Source: JABCPE02 sp963506915 (GTDB taxonomy: Bacteria > Bacteroidota > Bacteroidia > Flavobacteriales > Weeksellaceae). Taken from it: a stretch of DNA of 64,000 bases. The stretch is from positions 1 through 64,000 of the forward strand of contig CAUORE010000003.1 in the NCBI GenBank assembly GCA_963506915.1. The letters run 5' to 3'. This document shows, piece by piece, positions 17,275-24,616 of the stretch (position 1 is the stretch's first letter; every line of letters begins with the position of its first letter). The position numbers and the translations under genes are program-made. The notes below the pieces were generated by a model. That model made no database searches. It saw nothing but the letters and a program-made list of their open reading frames with translations, and was not told the origin of the DNA.

Positions 17275-17304
17275 AAAACCACTCAATATTGAGTGGTTTT
17301 TTTT
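17275..17304 (+). terminator. Strong rho-independent terminator after the bamA/skp block
   Basis: A 26-base perfect palindrome (17275-17300; arms AAAACCACTC and GAGTGGTTTT) followed by more T residues. Confidence 0.9.
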
Positions 17305-17311
17305 AAATTTG
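17304..17311 (+). promoter_or_regulatory. Promoter -7 box for the thioesterase gene; decides its start
   Basis: TAAATTTG directly abuts the upstream terminator. An in-frame TTG at 17309 lies in this box, so the ATG at 17330 is the likely start. Confidence 0.6.
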
Positions 17312-17329
17312 ACATCTAAATACTTTACA

Positions 17330-17800
17330 ATGGAACTATTTTCAAAAGCAAAAATCAGATTCACAGACTGTGACCCTATGGGACATCTTAACAATTCTAG
17401 ATACATAGACTACATGCTCAATGCCCGAGAAGACCACATGGCAGAGCATTACGAATTCACCCACGAAGAATACGCCCACAAGACAGGCTGTGTATGGGTG
17501 GTTATACAAAACGAAATAGCCTATCTGAAAGAAGTGAAATACAACAAAGAAGTGATTATTTCCAGCAAGCTGATAGAACTAAATGACAGAACCTGCAAAA
17601 TAGAGCTTCTCATGAAAGACCTAGACACTGAGAAAATATACGCTGTGCTTTGGTGTACTTTCATTCATTTTAATTTAAAATCTAGAAAATCAGAAGTGAT
17701 GGGTGAGGATATCATTCAAGCAAATCAAAAATTCTTGACCAAAGTAGAACAGTCTGATTTTCAGTCAAGAGCTAATTATCTAAGAACTCTAAACAAATAA
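17330..17800 (+). CDS. Acyl-CoA thioesterase (4HBT hot-dog fold)
   Basis: 156 residues from ATG 17330. The single hot-dog domain begins KIRFTDCDPMGHLNNSRYIDY, where the Asp in DCDPMGHLNN is the 4HBT/YbgC-type catalytic position. It hydrolyses some acyl-CoA to free acid and CoA; the chain type is not visible. Four bp separate it from rfbD, so the two may be cotranscribed although there is no obvious functional link. Confidence 0.87.
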   Translation: MELFSKAKIRFTDCDPMGHLNNSRYIDYMLNAREDHMAEHYEFTHEEYAHKTGCVWVVIQNEIAYLKEVKYNKEVIISSKLIELNDRTCKIELLMKDLDTEKIYAVLWCTFIHFNLKSRKSEVMGEDIIQANQKFLTKVEQSDFQSRANYLRTLNK

Positions 17801-17803
17801 TTC

Positions 17804-18667
17804 ATGAAAAAAATTCTTGTAATCGGTGGAAATGGACAGCTCGGAAACTGTTTGAATAAAATAGCTTCTGATTATTCTTTGGAGTATGAATTCTGTTTCA
17901 CAGATTATGATACTTTGGATATCACGGATAAAAACCAAGTTGATAGTTATTTATCTGATTATCAGCCTGATTTCTGTATCAATGCTTCTGCATACACAGC
18001 CGTAGATTTGGCTGAACAAGAAAAAGAAAAAGCTTTCGCGGTCAATGCCGAAGGCGTGGGATATCTAGCCGAAGCCTGTGCAGAGCTTAACATTGATTTA
18101 ATCCATGTTTCCACAGATTATGTATTTGATGGCGAGACTGACCTTCCCTACACAGAAGATGATTTTACCAATCCTCTCGGGGTTTATGGCGCTTCCAAAT
18201 TAGAGGGCGAAAACCTTGCTTTGGAAAAAAATCCGAAAACCATCATCATCAGAACATCTTGGCTTTATTCTGAGTTTAATAAAAATTTCGTGAAAACAAT
18301 GCTCAATCTATTCAGCACCAAAGATGAACTGAATGTAGTAGCTGACCAATTCGGACAGCCGACTAATGCCAATGACCTTGCGAAGGTGATTATGAAAATC
18401 ATCCGAACGGAAGAAAAGGAATACGGAATTTTCCATTTTTCTAACTATCCTGAGACTACTTGGTTTGATTTTGCACAAAAAATCGCAGAACTATCCAAAA
18501 GTAAAATCAAAATAAATCCCATCACCACAGACCAATATCCCACTCCTGCAAAACGCCCTATGCGAAGCACGATGTGTCTGGACAAAATAGAAAACAGCTA
18601 CAACATAGAGCCTAGATACTGGGAAAACAGCTTGGAAGAGTGTATGGAAACTTTATTAGAAGAATAA
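17804..18667 (+). CDS. rfbD: dTDP-4-dehydrorhamnose reductase
   Basis: NADPH-dependent SDR-type reductase making dTDP-L-rhamnose. It has GGNGQLGNCL (Rossmann loop, residues 8-17), STDYVFDG near 105, the catalytic YGASK (Tyr-xxx-Lys) near 127, and IIRTSWLYSEFNKNFVKTM. 287 residues is normal. rfbA, rfbB and rfbC are not in the window, so the pathway must be completed elsewhere; a related sugar reductase role is possible. Confidence 0.92.
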   Translation: MKKILVIGGNGQLGNCLNKIASDYSLEYEFCFTDYDTLDITDKNQVDSYLSDYQPDFCINASAYTAVDLAEQEKEKAFAVNAEGVGYLAEACAELNIDLIHVSTDYVFDGETDLPYTEDDFTNPLGVYGASKLEGENLALEKNPKTIIIRTSWLYSEFNKNFVKTMLNLFSTKDELNVVADQFGQPTNANDLAKVIMKIIRTEEKEYGIFHFSNYPETTWFDFAQKIAELSKSKIKINPITTDQYPTPAKRPMRSTMCLDKIENSYNIEPRYWENSLEECMETLLEE

Positions 18668-18671
18668 AAAT

Positions 18672-19391
18672 ATGAATATACATTTCATTCAACATGAGAC
18701 TTTTGAAACAGCGGGAGCTTATTTAGATTGGGCGAAAAAGAGAAAATACAATATTTCTTTTTCAAAAGTTTTTGAAGGCGATAAACTTCCTAACTCCGCC
18801 GAAAACATTGATATGCTCATCATACTAGGCGGCCCACAATCTCCTGCTACCAGCATGGAAGAATATCCATATTTTGATGCAAAAGCAGAGATGAGCCTTA
18901 TCAAAAAATGTATCGATGCAGGGAAAGCCGTTGTAGGAATATGCCTTGGTTCTCAGCTGATTGGAGAAAGTTTAGGATTTAAATTCGGGCATAGTCCAGA
19001 AAAGGAAATAGGAAATTTTGCTATTGAACTTACAGAACAGGGACTTCAAGATGAAAAAATCAATCATTTTGGGAAAACTTTGGTCGTGGGACACTGGCAC
19101 AACGATATGCCAGGGCTGGAAAATGATAAGCAGATCCTTGCATTCAGCAAAGGCTGTCCAAGACAAATCGTGAAATATTCTGATATTGTCTATGGTTTCC
19201 AATGCCATATGGAACTGACGAAAGAAGTTGTCAAAAAACTGATTGAGAGCGAAAAAGACTTATTAAACCTCTGCAAAATTCATCCATTTGTGCAGTCTCC
19301 AGAAGAAATCCTTGATTTTGATTATTCTGAAATGAATGAAAAACTGCATGTTTTCTTAGATAAATTGACCCAAGATTATTTACAAAAATAA
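18672..19391 (+). CDS. Class I glutamine amidotransferase domain protein
   Basis: 239 residues of the GATase1 fold. The nucleophile elbow is GICLGSQLIG (Cys near 98), followed by the catalytic His/Glu pair in QCHMELT. It resembles stand-alone GMP-synthase-like amidotransferases that may act on gamma-glutamyl compounds or be separate subunits. No synthetase partner is adjacent, so the acceptor is unknown. It starts 4 bp after rfbD. Confidence 0.88.
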   Translation: MNIHFIQHETFETAGAYLDWAKKRKYNISFSKVFEGDKLPNSAENIDMLIILGGPQSPATSMEEYPYFDAKAEMSLIKKCIDAGKAVVGICLGSQLIGESLGFKFGHSPEKEIGNFAIELTEQGLQDEKINHFGKTLVVGHWHNDMPGLENDKQILAFSKGCPRQIVKYSDIVYGFQCHMELTKEVVKKLIESEKDLLNLCKIHPFVQSPEEILDFDYSEMNEKLHVFLDKLTQDYLQK

Positions 19392-19424
19392 AATTCATTA
19401 ATCTTTCCAAAATTTAGTTTCGCC

Positions 19425-20957
19425 ATGCTAGTCAAAGTTTTTGGTAGTGCCATACACGGAGTTTCTGCCCAGACCATCACGATAGAAGTAAATGTAGACC
19501 AAGGAGTGGGCTATCATCTCGTGGGGCTTCCTGACAATGCCATCAAGGAAAGCAGCCACCGTATTTCGGCAGCCCTGAAAAATGTAGGACATAAGCTCCC
19601 TGGCAAGAAAATCACCATCAACATGGCGCCTGCTGACCTCCGCAAAGAGGGTTCTGCGTATGACTTGAGTATCGCGATAGGGATTTTGGCGGCTTCGGAT
19701 AAAATTCTTGCTGAAAATTTAGACCAATACGTCATCATGGGGGAACTCTCCCTCGATGGCGGATTACAGCCGATAAAAGGCGTTTTGCCCATTGCGATAA
19801 AGGCTCGTGAGGAAGGCTTTAAAGGAATTATTTTACCTAAACAAAATACCCAAGAGGCCGCAATAGTAAATAATCTGGATGTTTACGGTGTGGAAAACAT
19901 CAAAGAGGTGATTAACTTTTTCAATGGAGAAAGAGATTTGGAAAAAACCGAAATAGACACTCGCAAGGAATTTCAGAATAAAATCAATGAATTTCCCTAT
20001 GATTTTTCGGAAGTAAAAGGACAAGAAACCGCCAAAAGAGCCATGGAAGTGGCAGCAGCTGGCGGACACAATATCATTCTGGTAGGCCCTCCAGGGAGCG
20101 GAAAAACCATGCTCGCCAAGAGAGTTCCTAGCATCCTGCCTCCTCTCACGATGAAAGAGGCTTTGGAAACCACTAAAATCCACTCCGTAGCGGGGAAAAT
20201 GGGCAGTAACACCTCACTGATGACCGTTCGCCCGTTCCGTTCACCTCATCATACCATTTCTGATGTTGCTCTAGTGGGCGGCGGTGCCTATCCTCAGCCA
20301 GGTGAAATTTCCCTTGCGCACAATGGTGTTCTTTTCCTCGATGAGCTTCCTGAGTTTAAAAGAGCTGTTTTGGAAGTAATGAGACAGCCTTTGGAAGACC
20401 GCGAGGTAACGATTTCCAGAGCGAGATTTTCGGTGAATTATCCATCAAGTTTTATGCTGGTGGCAAGTATGAACCCAAGTCCTTCGGGCTATTTCCCTGA
20501 TGACCCGAACAACACCTCTTCCCAAACCGAAATGCAGAGATATATGAACAAGCTGTCTGGACCACTTTTGGACAGAATAGACATTCATATAGAGGTACAA
20601 AAAGTAGAATTCGAACAACTTGCAGAAAAAAGAAAAGGCGAAAGCAGTATAGAAATACGAAACCGTGTGCTGAAAGCCAGAGAGATACAAGCCAAACGAT
20701 ATAAAGAGCTGGATATCAACTACAATGCCCAAATGGGACCGAAAGAAATTGAAAAATACTGCAATCTGGACAGCACCTGCCAACAGCTGATAAAAAACGC
20801 CATGGAGAAACTAAATCTCTCCGCTCGCGCCTACGATAGAATCCTAAAAGTAGCCCGAACCATAGCAGATTTAGATGATTCTGAAAATATCAGTCCTGCC
20901 CATATCTCCGAAGCCATACAATACCGAAGTTTGGATAGAGATTTTTGGAGGGCGTAA
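19425..20957 (+). CDS. YifB/ComM-family Mg-chelatase-like AAA+ ATPase
   Basis: 510 residues: an N-terminal ChlI/Lon-like domain (1-170), a AAA+ module with Walker A GPPGSGKT (221-228) and Walker B VLFLDELPEF near 305, and a C-terminal Mg-chelatase domain. ComM of this family is a branch-migration helicase that helps integrate DNA in natural transformation, which would fit comEC nearby at 9.9 kb. It ends at a strong bidirectional terminator. Confidence 0.95.
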   Translation: MLVKVFGSAIHGVSAQTITIEVNVDQGVGYHLVGLPDNAIKESSHRISAALKNVGHKLPGKKITINMAPADLRKEGSAYDLSIAIGILAASDKILAENLDQYVIMGELSLDGGLQPIKGVLPIAIKAREEGFKGIILPKQNTQEAAIVNNLDVYGVENIKEVINFFNGERDLEKTEIDTRKEFQNKINEFPYDFSEVKGQETAKRAMEVAAAGGHNIILVGPPGSGKTMLAKRVPSILPPLTMKEALETTKIHSVAGKMGSNTSLMTVRPFRSPHHTISDVALVGGGAYPQPGEISLAHNGVLFLDELPEFKRAVLEVMRQPLEDREVTISRARFSVNYPSSFMLVASMNPSPSGYFPDDPNNTSSQTEMQRYMNKLSGPLLDRIDIHIEVQKVEFEQLAEKRKGESSIEIRNRVLKAREIQAKRYKELDINYNAQMGPKEIEKYCNLDSTCQQLIKNAMEKLNLSARAYDRILKVARTIADLDDSENISPAHISEAIQYRSLDRDFWRA

Positions 20958-20960
20958 AAA

Positions 20961-20990
20961 AACTCCACTCTAAAACGAGTGGAGTTTTTT
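20961..20990 (+). terminator. Bidirectional rho-independent terminator
   Basis: Stem AACTCCACTC/GAGTGGAGTT with a six-base loop, with A-run before and T-run after. It serves yifB on the plus strand and the TerB-like/peptide operon on the minus strand. Confidence 0.88.
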
Positions 20991-21002
20991 CTTAAAGTAA
21001 AT

Positions 21003-21113
21003 TTACTTTTTAGGTTTTCCTTGATTTTGAGCTGCTGTATCAAGCACTGCTTTAGCAATTGCTATTGCAATAGGAACCCAAACAATCTTTCCTTGTGGTT
21101 TTCTAATTCTCAT
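21003..21113 (-). CDS. 36-residue basic/hydrophobic peptide (unannotated small ORF)
   Basis: An ATG-to-TAA frame of 36 residues on the minus strand. It begins MRIRKPQGK, has a hydrophobic core VWVPIAIAIAKAVL and ends in QGKPKK, so a short membrane-seeking stretch is flanked by basic ends. It starts 13 bp after the stop of the TerB-like gene and ends just before the bidirectional terminator, so it fills the tail of that operon. Such a layout suits a small membrane peptide, toxin or modulator; the function is not known and coding status rests on context. Confidence 0.5.
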   Translation of the reverse strand: MRIRKPQGKIVWVPIAIAIAKAVLDTAAQNQGKPKK

Positions 21114-21126
21114 AATATTTATTATT

Positions 21127-21516
21127 TTAGTTATTTACTATACTTGCACCACTACCGATATGTGATATAAACCCTTGTACCCAATCTTCTATCTGTCCTA
21201 ACTTCTCACTATCTACACCTATTTTTCCTGCCACATCTCTAAGGTATGCTCGTTCTTTATCACAATAATCACCACTTGCATAGCCTACGCTTATTAATTC
21301 TAATAATACTATTTTCTTTGCTAGTGGTCTCTCTAATCTTGCTAAATCAATATTTAACTCTTCTACATCTCCTTTTGATTCTTTTACAATTCTAGATACA
21401 AATGCGTTTAACTTTTCTTTTGTTCTTTCGCAACGCTCTTCAGAAACTTTCTCTAATTCTAAAGCTAATTTTAAGAAGATTTTTTGTTCTTCTTCCGTTA
21501 ATAATTCTATAAACAT
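21127..21516 (-). CDS. TerB-like domain protein
   Basis: 129 residues from ATG 21516; an upstream in-frame TTG at 21534 overlaps a near-consensus -7 box (TTACTTTG, 21532-21539). All-helical, soluble, no signal peptide. The C-terminal half (LLELISVGYASGDYCDKERAY, LRDVAGKIGVDSEKLGQIEDW) has the acidic helical pattern of TerB/DjlA-like domains, which are metal-binding or scaffold modules linked to tellurite resistance and stress or phage defence systems. It is transcribed away from a divergent XRE regulator and followed by a 36-residue peptide. Confidence 0.65.
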   Translation of the reverse strand: MFIELLTEEEQKIFLKLALELEKVSEERCERTKEKLNAFVSRIVKESKGDVEELNIDLARLERPLAKKIVLLELISVGYASGDYCDKERAYLRDVAGKIGVDSEKLGQIEDWVQGFISHIGSGASIVNN

Positions 21517-21583
21517 ATCTTTATTTTTATACAAAGTAAGTATATTTTACCCAAAATAATCATTACTTTTAAGAATATTTTAT

Positions 21584-21591
21584 TATATTTG
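21584..21591 (+). promoter_or_regulatory. Promoter -7 box for the XRE regulator
   Basis: TATATTTG, a full TAnnTTTG match 19 bp before ATG 21611. The 94-bp gap to the divergent TerB-like gene would hold both promoters and any shared operator. Confidence 0.6.
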
Positions 21592-21610
21592 CGAATAAAT
21601 AAATCTTATT

Positions 21611-21976
21611 ATGAATAATGACATTATTGGGAAAAATATTAGAAAATACAGAGAACTGAAAGGCTACAGCCAAGAATATATGGCGCACGAATTAGACCTT
21701 ACCCAAGCCTCCTATGCCAAATTAGAAAGTAATTCCACAAAAATAAGCGTAGAAAGGCTTTTTATGATAGCCAAACTACTAGAAACAGATGTTGCAGAAA
21801 TATTGGAATTAAATAAACAAACTATTTATAATCAAGACATTAAGGAAAACAGTGTTGGGCATCAACAAGTTCAAAACTTGTATCAAGATAACAAAGATGT
21901 TTATGAAAAACTCATACAAGCAAAAGATGAGCAAATCGCCCTTTTAAAAAGTTTATTAAAACAACAGAGTGAGTGA
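21611..21976 (+). CDS. XRE-family helix-turn-helix regulator
   Basis: 121 residues. The N-terminal HTH_3 domain (about 6-62) runs IGKNIRKYRELKGYSQEYMA, HELDLTQASYAKLESNSTKI, SVERLFMIAKLLETDVAEIL. After a linker, residues 93-118 form a short coiled coil (YEKLIQAKDEQIALLKSLLK) that probably dimerises the protein. It is divergent from the TerB-like/peptide operon and is the obvious candidate to control it. No phage genes lie nearby. Confidence 0.9.
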   Translation: MNNDIIGKNIRKYRELKGYSQEYMAHELDLTQASYAKLESNSTKISVERLFMIAKLLETDVAEILELNKQTIYNQDIKENSVGHQQVQNLYQDNKDVYEKLIQAKDEQIALLKSLLKQQSE

Positions 21977-21979
21977 GCT

Positions 21980-22501
21980 TTAACTTTTACTAATGATAGC
22001 TGTTCCTTTTTGCAGGAACAGGTTATTTGGGTAGGAAATTCGCTCTCCACTATCAGTTTTTAGGAGTGTATATAGCAGTCTTATGTCTATTATTTCGGCT
22101 TCTATCGGGACATCTTTGTCCAGAATTTTTATTTTGTCTCCTATTCTAAACGGAAACGAAAAGAAAATAATAATCCCTGCTGTGATATTGCTCAAGATAG
22201 ACCACTGGGCAAACATCGCCACGCCTATCACGGTAAAAATAGAAGAAATCACCAAAAACGCCTGTTTCCGCTCCACTCCCCAGACTGGAACCAAGGTCAG
22301 GATTATAAAAATACTTATCAGAAAATCTATGTATTTGAGAACCAGCCTGATTCTCGGCTTTGAGAAACCCGATTTTTTCCCAAATCTACCCACCAAAGTA
22401 GAAATCACAAACCTTATAAACAAAGAAAAAAGCAGCACCACAGCAGTTGCCACTATCTCGCGCTGATACGAATTAAAAAAGACATTGTCTAATACTTCCA
22501 T
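21980..22501 (-). CDS. Small MscS-type mechanosensitive channel protein
   Basis: 173 residues: three hydrophobic helices (about 15-35, 58-78, 82-105), the last followed by the MscS pore/beta-domain boundary (SNITAGIIIFFSFPFRIGDKIKI with the FPFRIGD motif). It then has only the beta domain (to about 165) and lacks the C-terminal vestibule domain of full MscS. It ends 3 bp from the convergent XRE gene. Confidence 0.85.
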   Translation of the reverse strand: MEVLDNVFFNSYQREIVATAVVLLFSLFIRFVISTLVGRFGKKSGFSKPRIRLVLKYIDFLISIFIILTLVPVWGVERKQAFLVISSIFTVIGVAMFAQWSILSNITAGIIIFFSFPFRIGDKIKILDKDVPIEAEIIDIRLLYTLLKTDSGERISYPNNLFLQKGTAIISKS

Positions 22502-22529
22502 TTCCCAAAAAGATATTTTGAAACTATTT

Positions 22530-22760
22530 TTAGATAGATTTTACAGAGATTATTTTCACAGGGCATGCCTTTGCTGCCTTTTCGCAAGGTTCGTAGGCGT
22601 CTTCTATCGGTGTTTTCAGGGTGTGAAAACCTTTTTTCTCTACGGATTTCAGCAAAACGGATTTTCCGTCTTTTTTGGACATTCGGAAGTATTCAGGAGC
22701 GAACTCTGCACAGTAGTTACAGCCTATGCATTTCTCCCTTTGTAGTGTAACGATTACCAT
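22530..22760 (-). CDS. Ferredoxin-like [4Fe-4S] protein
   Basis: 76 residues. The first motif is CIGCNYC followed five residues later by Pro, and a CEKAAKACP segment near the C-terminus gives the remaining cysteines. This fits a single [4Fe-4S] cluster ferredoxin for cytoplasmic electron transfer. It is 28 bp upstream of the MscS-type gene on the same strand; the redox partner is not identifiable. Confidence 0.88.
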   Translation of the reverse strand: MVIVTLQREKCIGCNYCAEFAPEYFRMSKKDGKSVLLKSVEKKGFHTLKTPIEDAYEPCEKAAKACPVKIISVKSI

Positions 22761-22790
22761 TTATTTTTGATGCGAAGGTAATAAATAATT

Positions 22791-23120
22791 TTAAAATTTC
22801 TTTACTCTGTTTTCCTTTTTGTGGTCATTTCGGGTTCGGTTGTAGTCCAATTTCTCTCGGACAGCTCCGCCAAGGCCATAGCCCTTCATCCCTGCAAAGT
22901 CCAGAATACGAATAAGAGCATCAGCAAGCTCCACTTCTGCCATTGGGCGGTGTGGCAGGTGGTCGTCCATTTGGTTTTTGCGCAGTCCTTCCAGTGCCTC
23001 GGATATTTCGGAATGAATGAGAGCGAGCATCGTCCCATCTTCGCGCGGAGTGTCATGCCAGCCCGCTTGTTTCGCTTCATTATAACAATGCTCGGCTAAT
23101 TTGTTCAAATTTTCGTACAT
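22791..23120 (-). CDS. MazG-like nucleotide pyrophosphohydrolase
   Basis: 109 residues with an all-alpha NTP pyrophosphatase pattern: a first acidic helix HSEISEALEGL (ExxE type) and a second EVELADALIRILDF (ExxD type), the Mg-binding residues of the MazG/dUTPase superfamily. Short forms of this type occur in phages and bacteria and hydrolyse (d)NTPs to monophosphates. It lies 30 bp upstream of the ferredoxin gene. The precise nucleotide is not known. Confidence 0.8.
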   Translation of the reverse strand: MYENLNKLAEHCYNEAKQAGWHDTPREDGTMLALIHSEISEALEGLRKNQMDDHLPHRPMAEVELADALIRILDFAGMKGYGLGGAVREKLDYNRTRNDHKKENRVKKF

Positions 23121-23238
23121 TTTTTTAGTTTTGATTTAAATTATTAAAATTAAATTTTAGTCTTAATAAAAATCTATTCGGTTTCAAATATCTTTATTTT
23201 TGGACAAACTTTCATAACCCTACAAAGATAAAACAAAA

Positions 23239-23263
23239 AACCTCTCCTAAAAAAGGAGAGGTT
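23239..23263 (-). terminator. Rho-independent terminator of the U32 gene
   Basis: Stem AACCTCTCCT/AGGAGAGGTT with a five-base A loop; on the minus strand it is followed by a T-rich run. It lies 5 bp beyond the stop codon. Confidence 0.85.
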
Positions 23264-23267
23264 TATG

Positions 23268-24524
23268 CTAAGCTATTGTATCGTTTTTTACCACTTTGTA
23301 GAGTTTGTCGCTTGGTCTTACACGGAAATCCGTTTTGAAAGTAATCACATCCGACTTGGTTGCTTTTTGGCTATCGCCCTTATCTTCTACCATCATGCTC
23401 TCTACTACCATTTCTTGGGAACCTGTGGTAGGCCCTTGGATAAGAACCTTGTCCCCCACATTCAAATCAAACGCTTCTATAAGGAATTCCGCAATGCTGG
23501 TTTTCGGGTAGTAGTGTGTTCCTCTTCCGATGTAGACTTTTTTCTGTGTTGCATTAGAGCCAGGGTTCGGCGACCACTCGCCCAGCTTCTGCCCAAGGTA
23601 ATAACCACTCCAGAAACCACGGTTATAGACTGTTTCCAGTCGGCTCATCCAGTCTGCTACTTTTTCTTGGGAATAGGTGCCATCGGCTATGGAGTCTATC
23701 GCCTCGCGGTAGCATTTTGTCACGATTGCTACATATTCTGGCGCCCTGCCTCGCCCTTCTAATTTAAGAACTTTTACTCCTGCATCTACGATTTGGTCAA
23801 GGAAATTAATAGTACAAAGATCCTTTGGCGACATCATATACTCGTTGTCTAATTCTATTTCGAAACCGCTTTCTTGGTCTATCACGGTATATTTCTTACG
23901 GCAGTTTTGCTTACACGCTCCTCTATTTGCAGATGAATTGTGAGAATGAAGACTTAGATAGCATTTCCCAGAAACCGCCATACAAAGCGCACCATGCCCG
24001 AAAATCTCTATTTCTACCAAATTACCAGAAGGGCCTTTTATCTGCTCTTTTTCTATCTGCTGACAGATTTTCTTTACTTGAGTAACGCTGAGTTCTCGGC
24101 TCATCACCATTGTATCCGCAAAGAGCGCATAGAATTTAACTGTTTCTATATTGGTAATATTTATCTGCGTGGAAATATGCACCTCCATGCCTATCTGCCT
24201 TGCATAGGCGATTACAGCCTGATCCATCGCAATTACAGCCGTAAGGTCTGCCGCCTTGGCTCTATCCAAAAGGGTTTTGATGATGGAGAGGTCGTGGTCG
24301 TAGATAATTGTATTAAGGGTAAGGTAAGTTCTCACGCCTTTTTCCTTACATCTTCTGCTGATTTCTGGCAGATCATCTAGGGTAAAATTCATGGAGGCTC
24401 TCGCTCTCATGTTAAGCTGTTCCACACCGAAATACACTGAATCTGCTCCATTATCCAAAGCCGCCTGCAGAGAGGTAAAATCTCCCGCGGGCGACATTAA
24501 TTCTATTTTTCCTGTTTTTGTCAT
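23268..24524 (-). CDS. Peptidase U32 family protein (TrhP/YegQ-like)
   Basis: 418 residues with the U32 core: N-terminal ELMSPAGDFTSLQAALDNGAD, the VYFGVEQLNMRARA segment, the region EIFGHGALCMAVSGKCYLS with the family signature, and the cysteine pattern GACKQNCRKKY (Fe-S type). U32 proteins of this class take part in tRNA uridine hydroxylation (TrhP) with prephenate; collagenase-like annotation is historical. A -7 box (TATCTTTG, 24545-24552) lies upstream, divergent from rmuC. Confidence 0.92.
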   Translation of the reverse strand: MTKTGKIELMSPAGDFTSLQAALDNGADSVYFGVEQLNMRARASMNFTLDDLPEISRRCKEKGVRTYLTLNTIIYDHDLSIIKTLLDRAKAADLTAVIAMDQAVIAYARQIGMEVHISTQINITNIETVKFYALFADTMVMSRELSVTQVKKICQQIEKEQIKGPSGNLVEIEIFGHGALCMAVSGKCYLSLHSHNSSANRGACKQNCRKKYTVIDQESGFEIELDNEYMMSPKDLCTINFLDQIVDAGVKVLKLEGRGRAPEYVAIVTKCYREAIDSIADGTYSQEKVADWMSRLETVYNRGFWSGYYLGQKLGEWSPNPGSNATQKKVYIGRGTHYYPKTSIAEFLIEAFDLNVGDKVLIQGPTTGSQEMVVESMMVEDKGDSQKATKSDVITFKTDFRVRPSDKLYKVVKNDTIA

Positions 24525-24544
24525 TGATTAATTTCAAATTTTTG

Positions 24545-24552
24545 CAAAGATA
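24545..24552 (-). promoter_or_regulatory. Promoter -7 box for the U32 gene
   Basis: TATCTTTG on the minus strand, 20 bp before the ATG at 24524. Confidence 0.55.
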
Positions 24553-24616
24553 TGCTTTTTAAAATTTTATTTTCTAATTCTTTATTTGTACTTTTCGGAG
24601 TTTAAAAAGTTAAGGC

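Noticed and set aside
21611..21976. XRE gene as a prophage repressor
   Set aside because: No phage genes nearby; the divergent partner is a TerB-like protein, and both flanks are core genes.
23265..23762. 165-residue plus-strand frame opposite the U32 gene
   Set aside because: Shadow of a conserved gene, rich in Phe/Cys/His as expected for a reversed frame.
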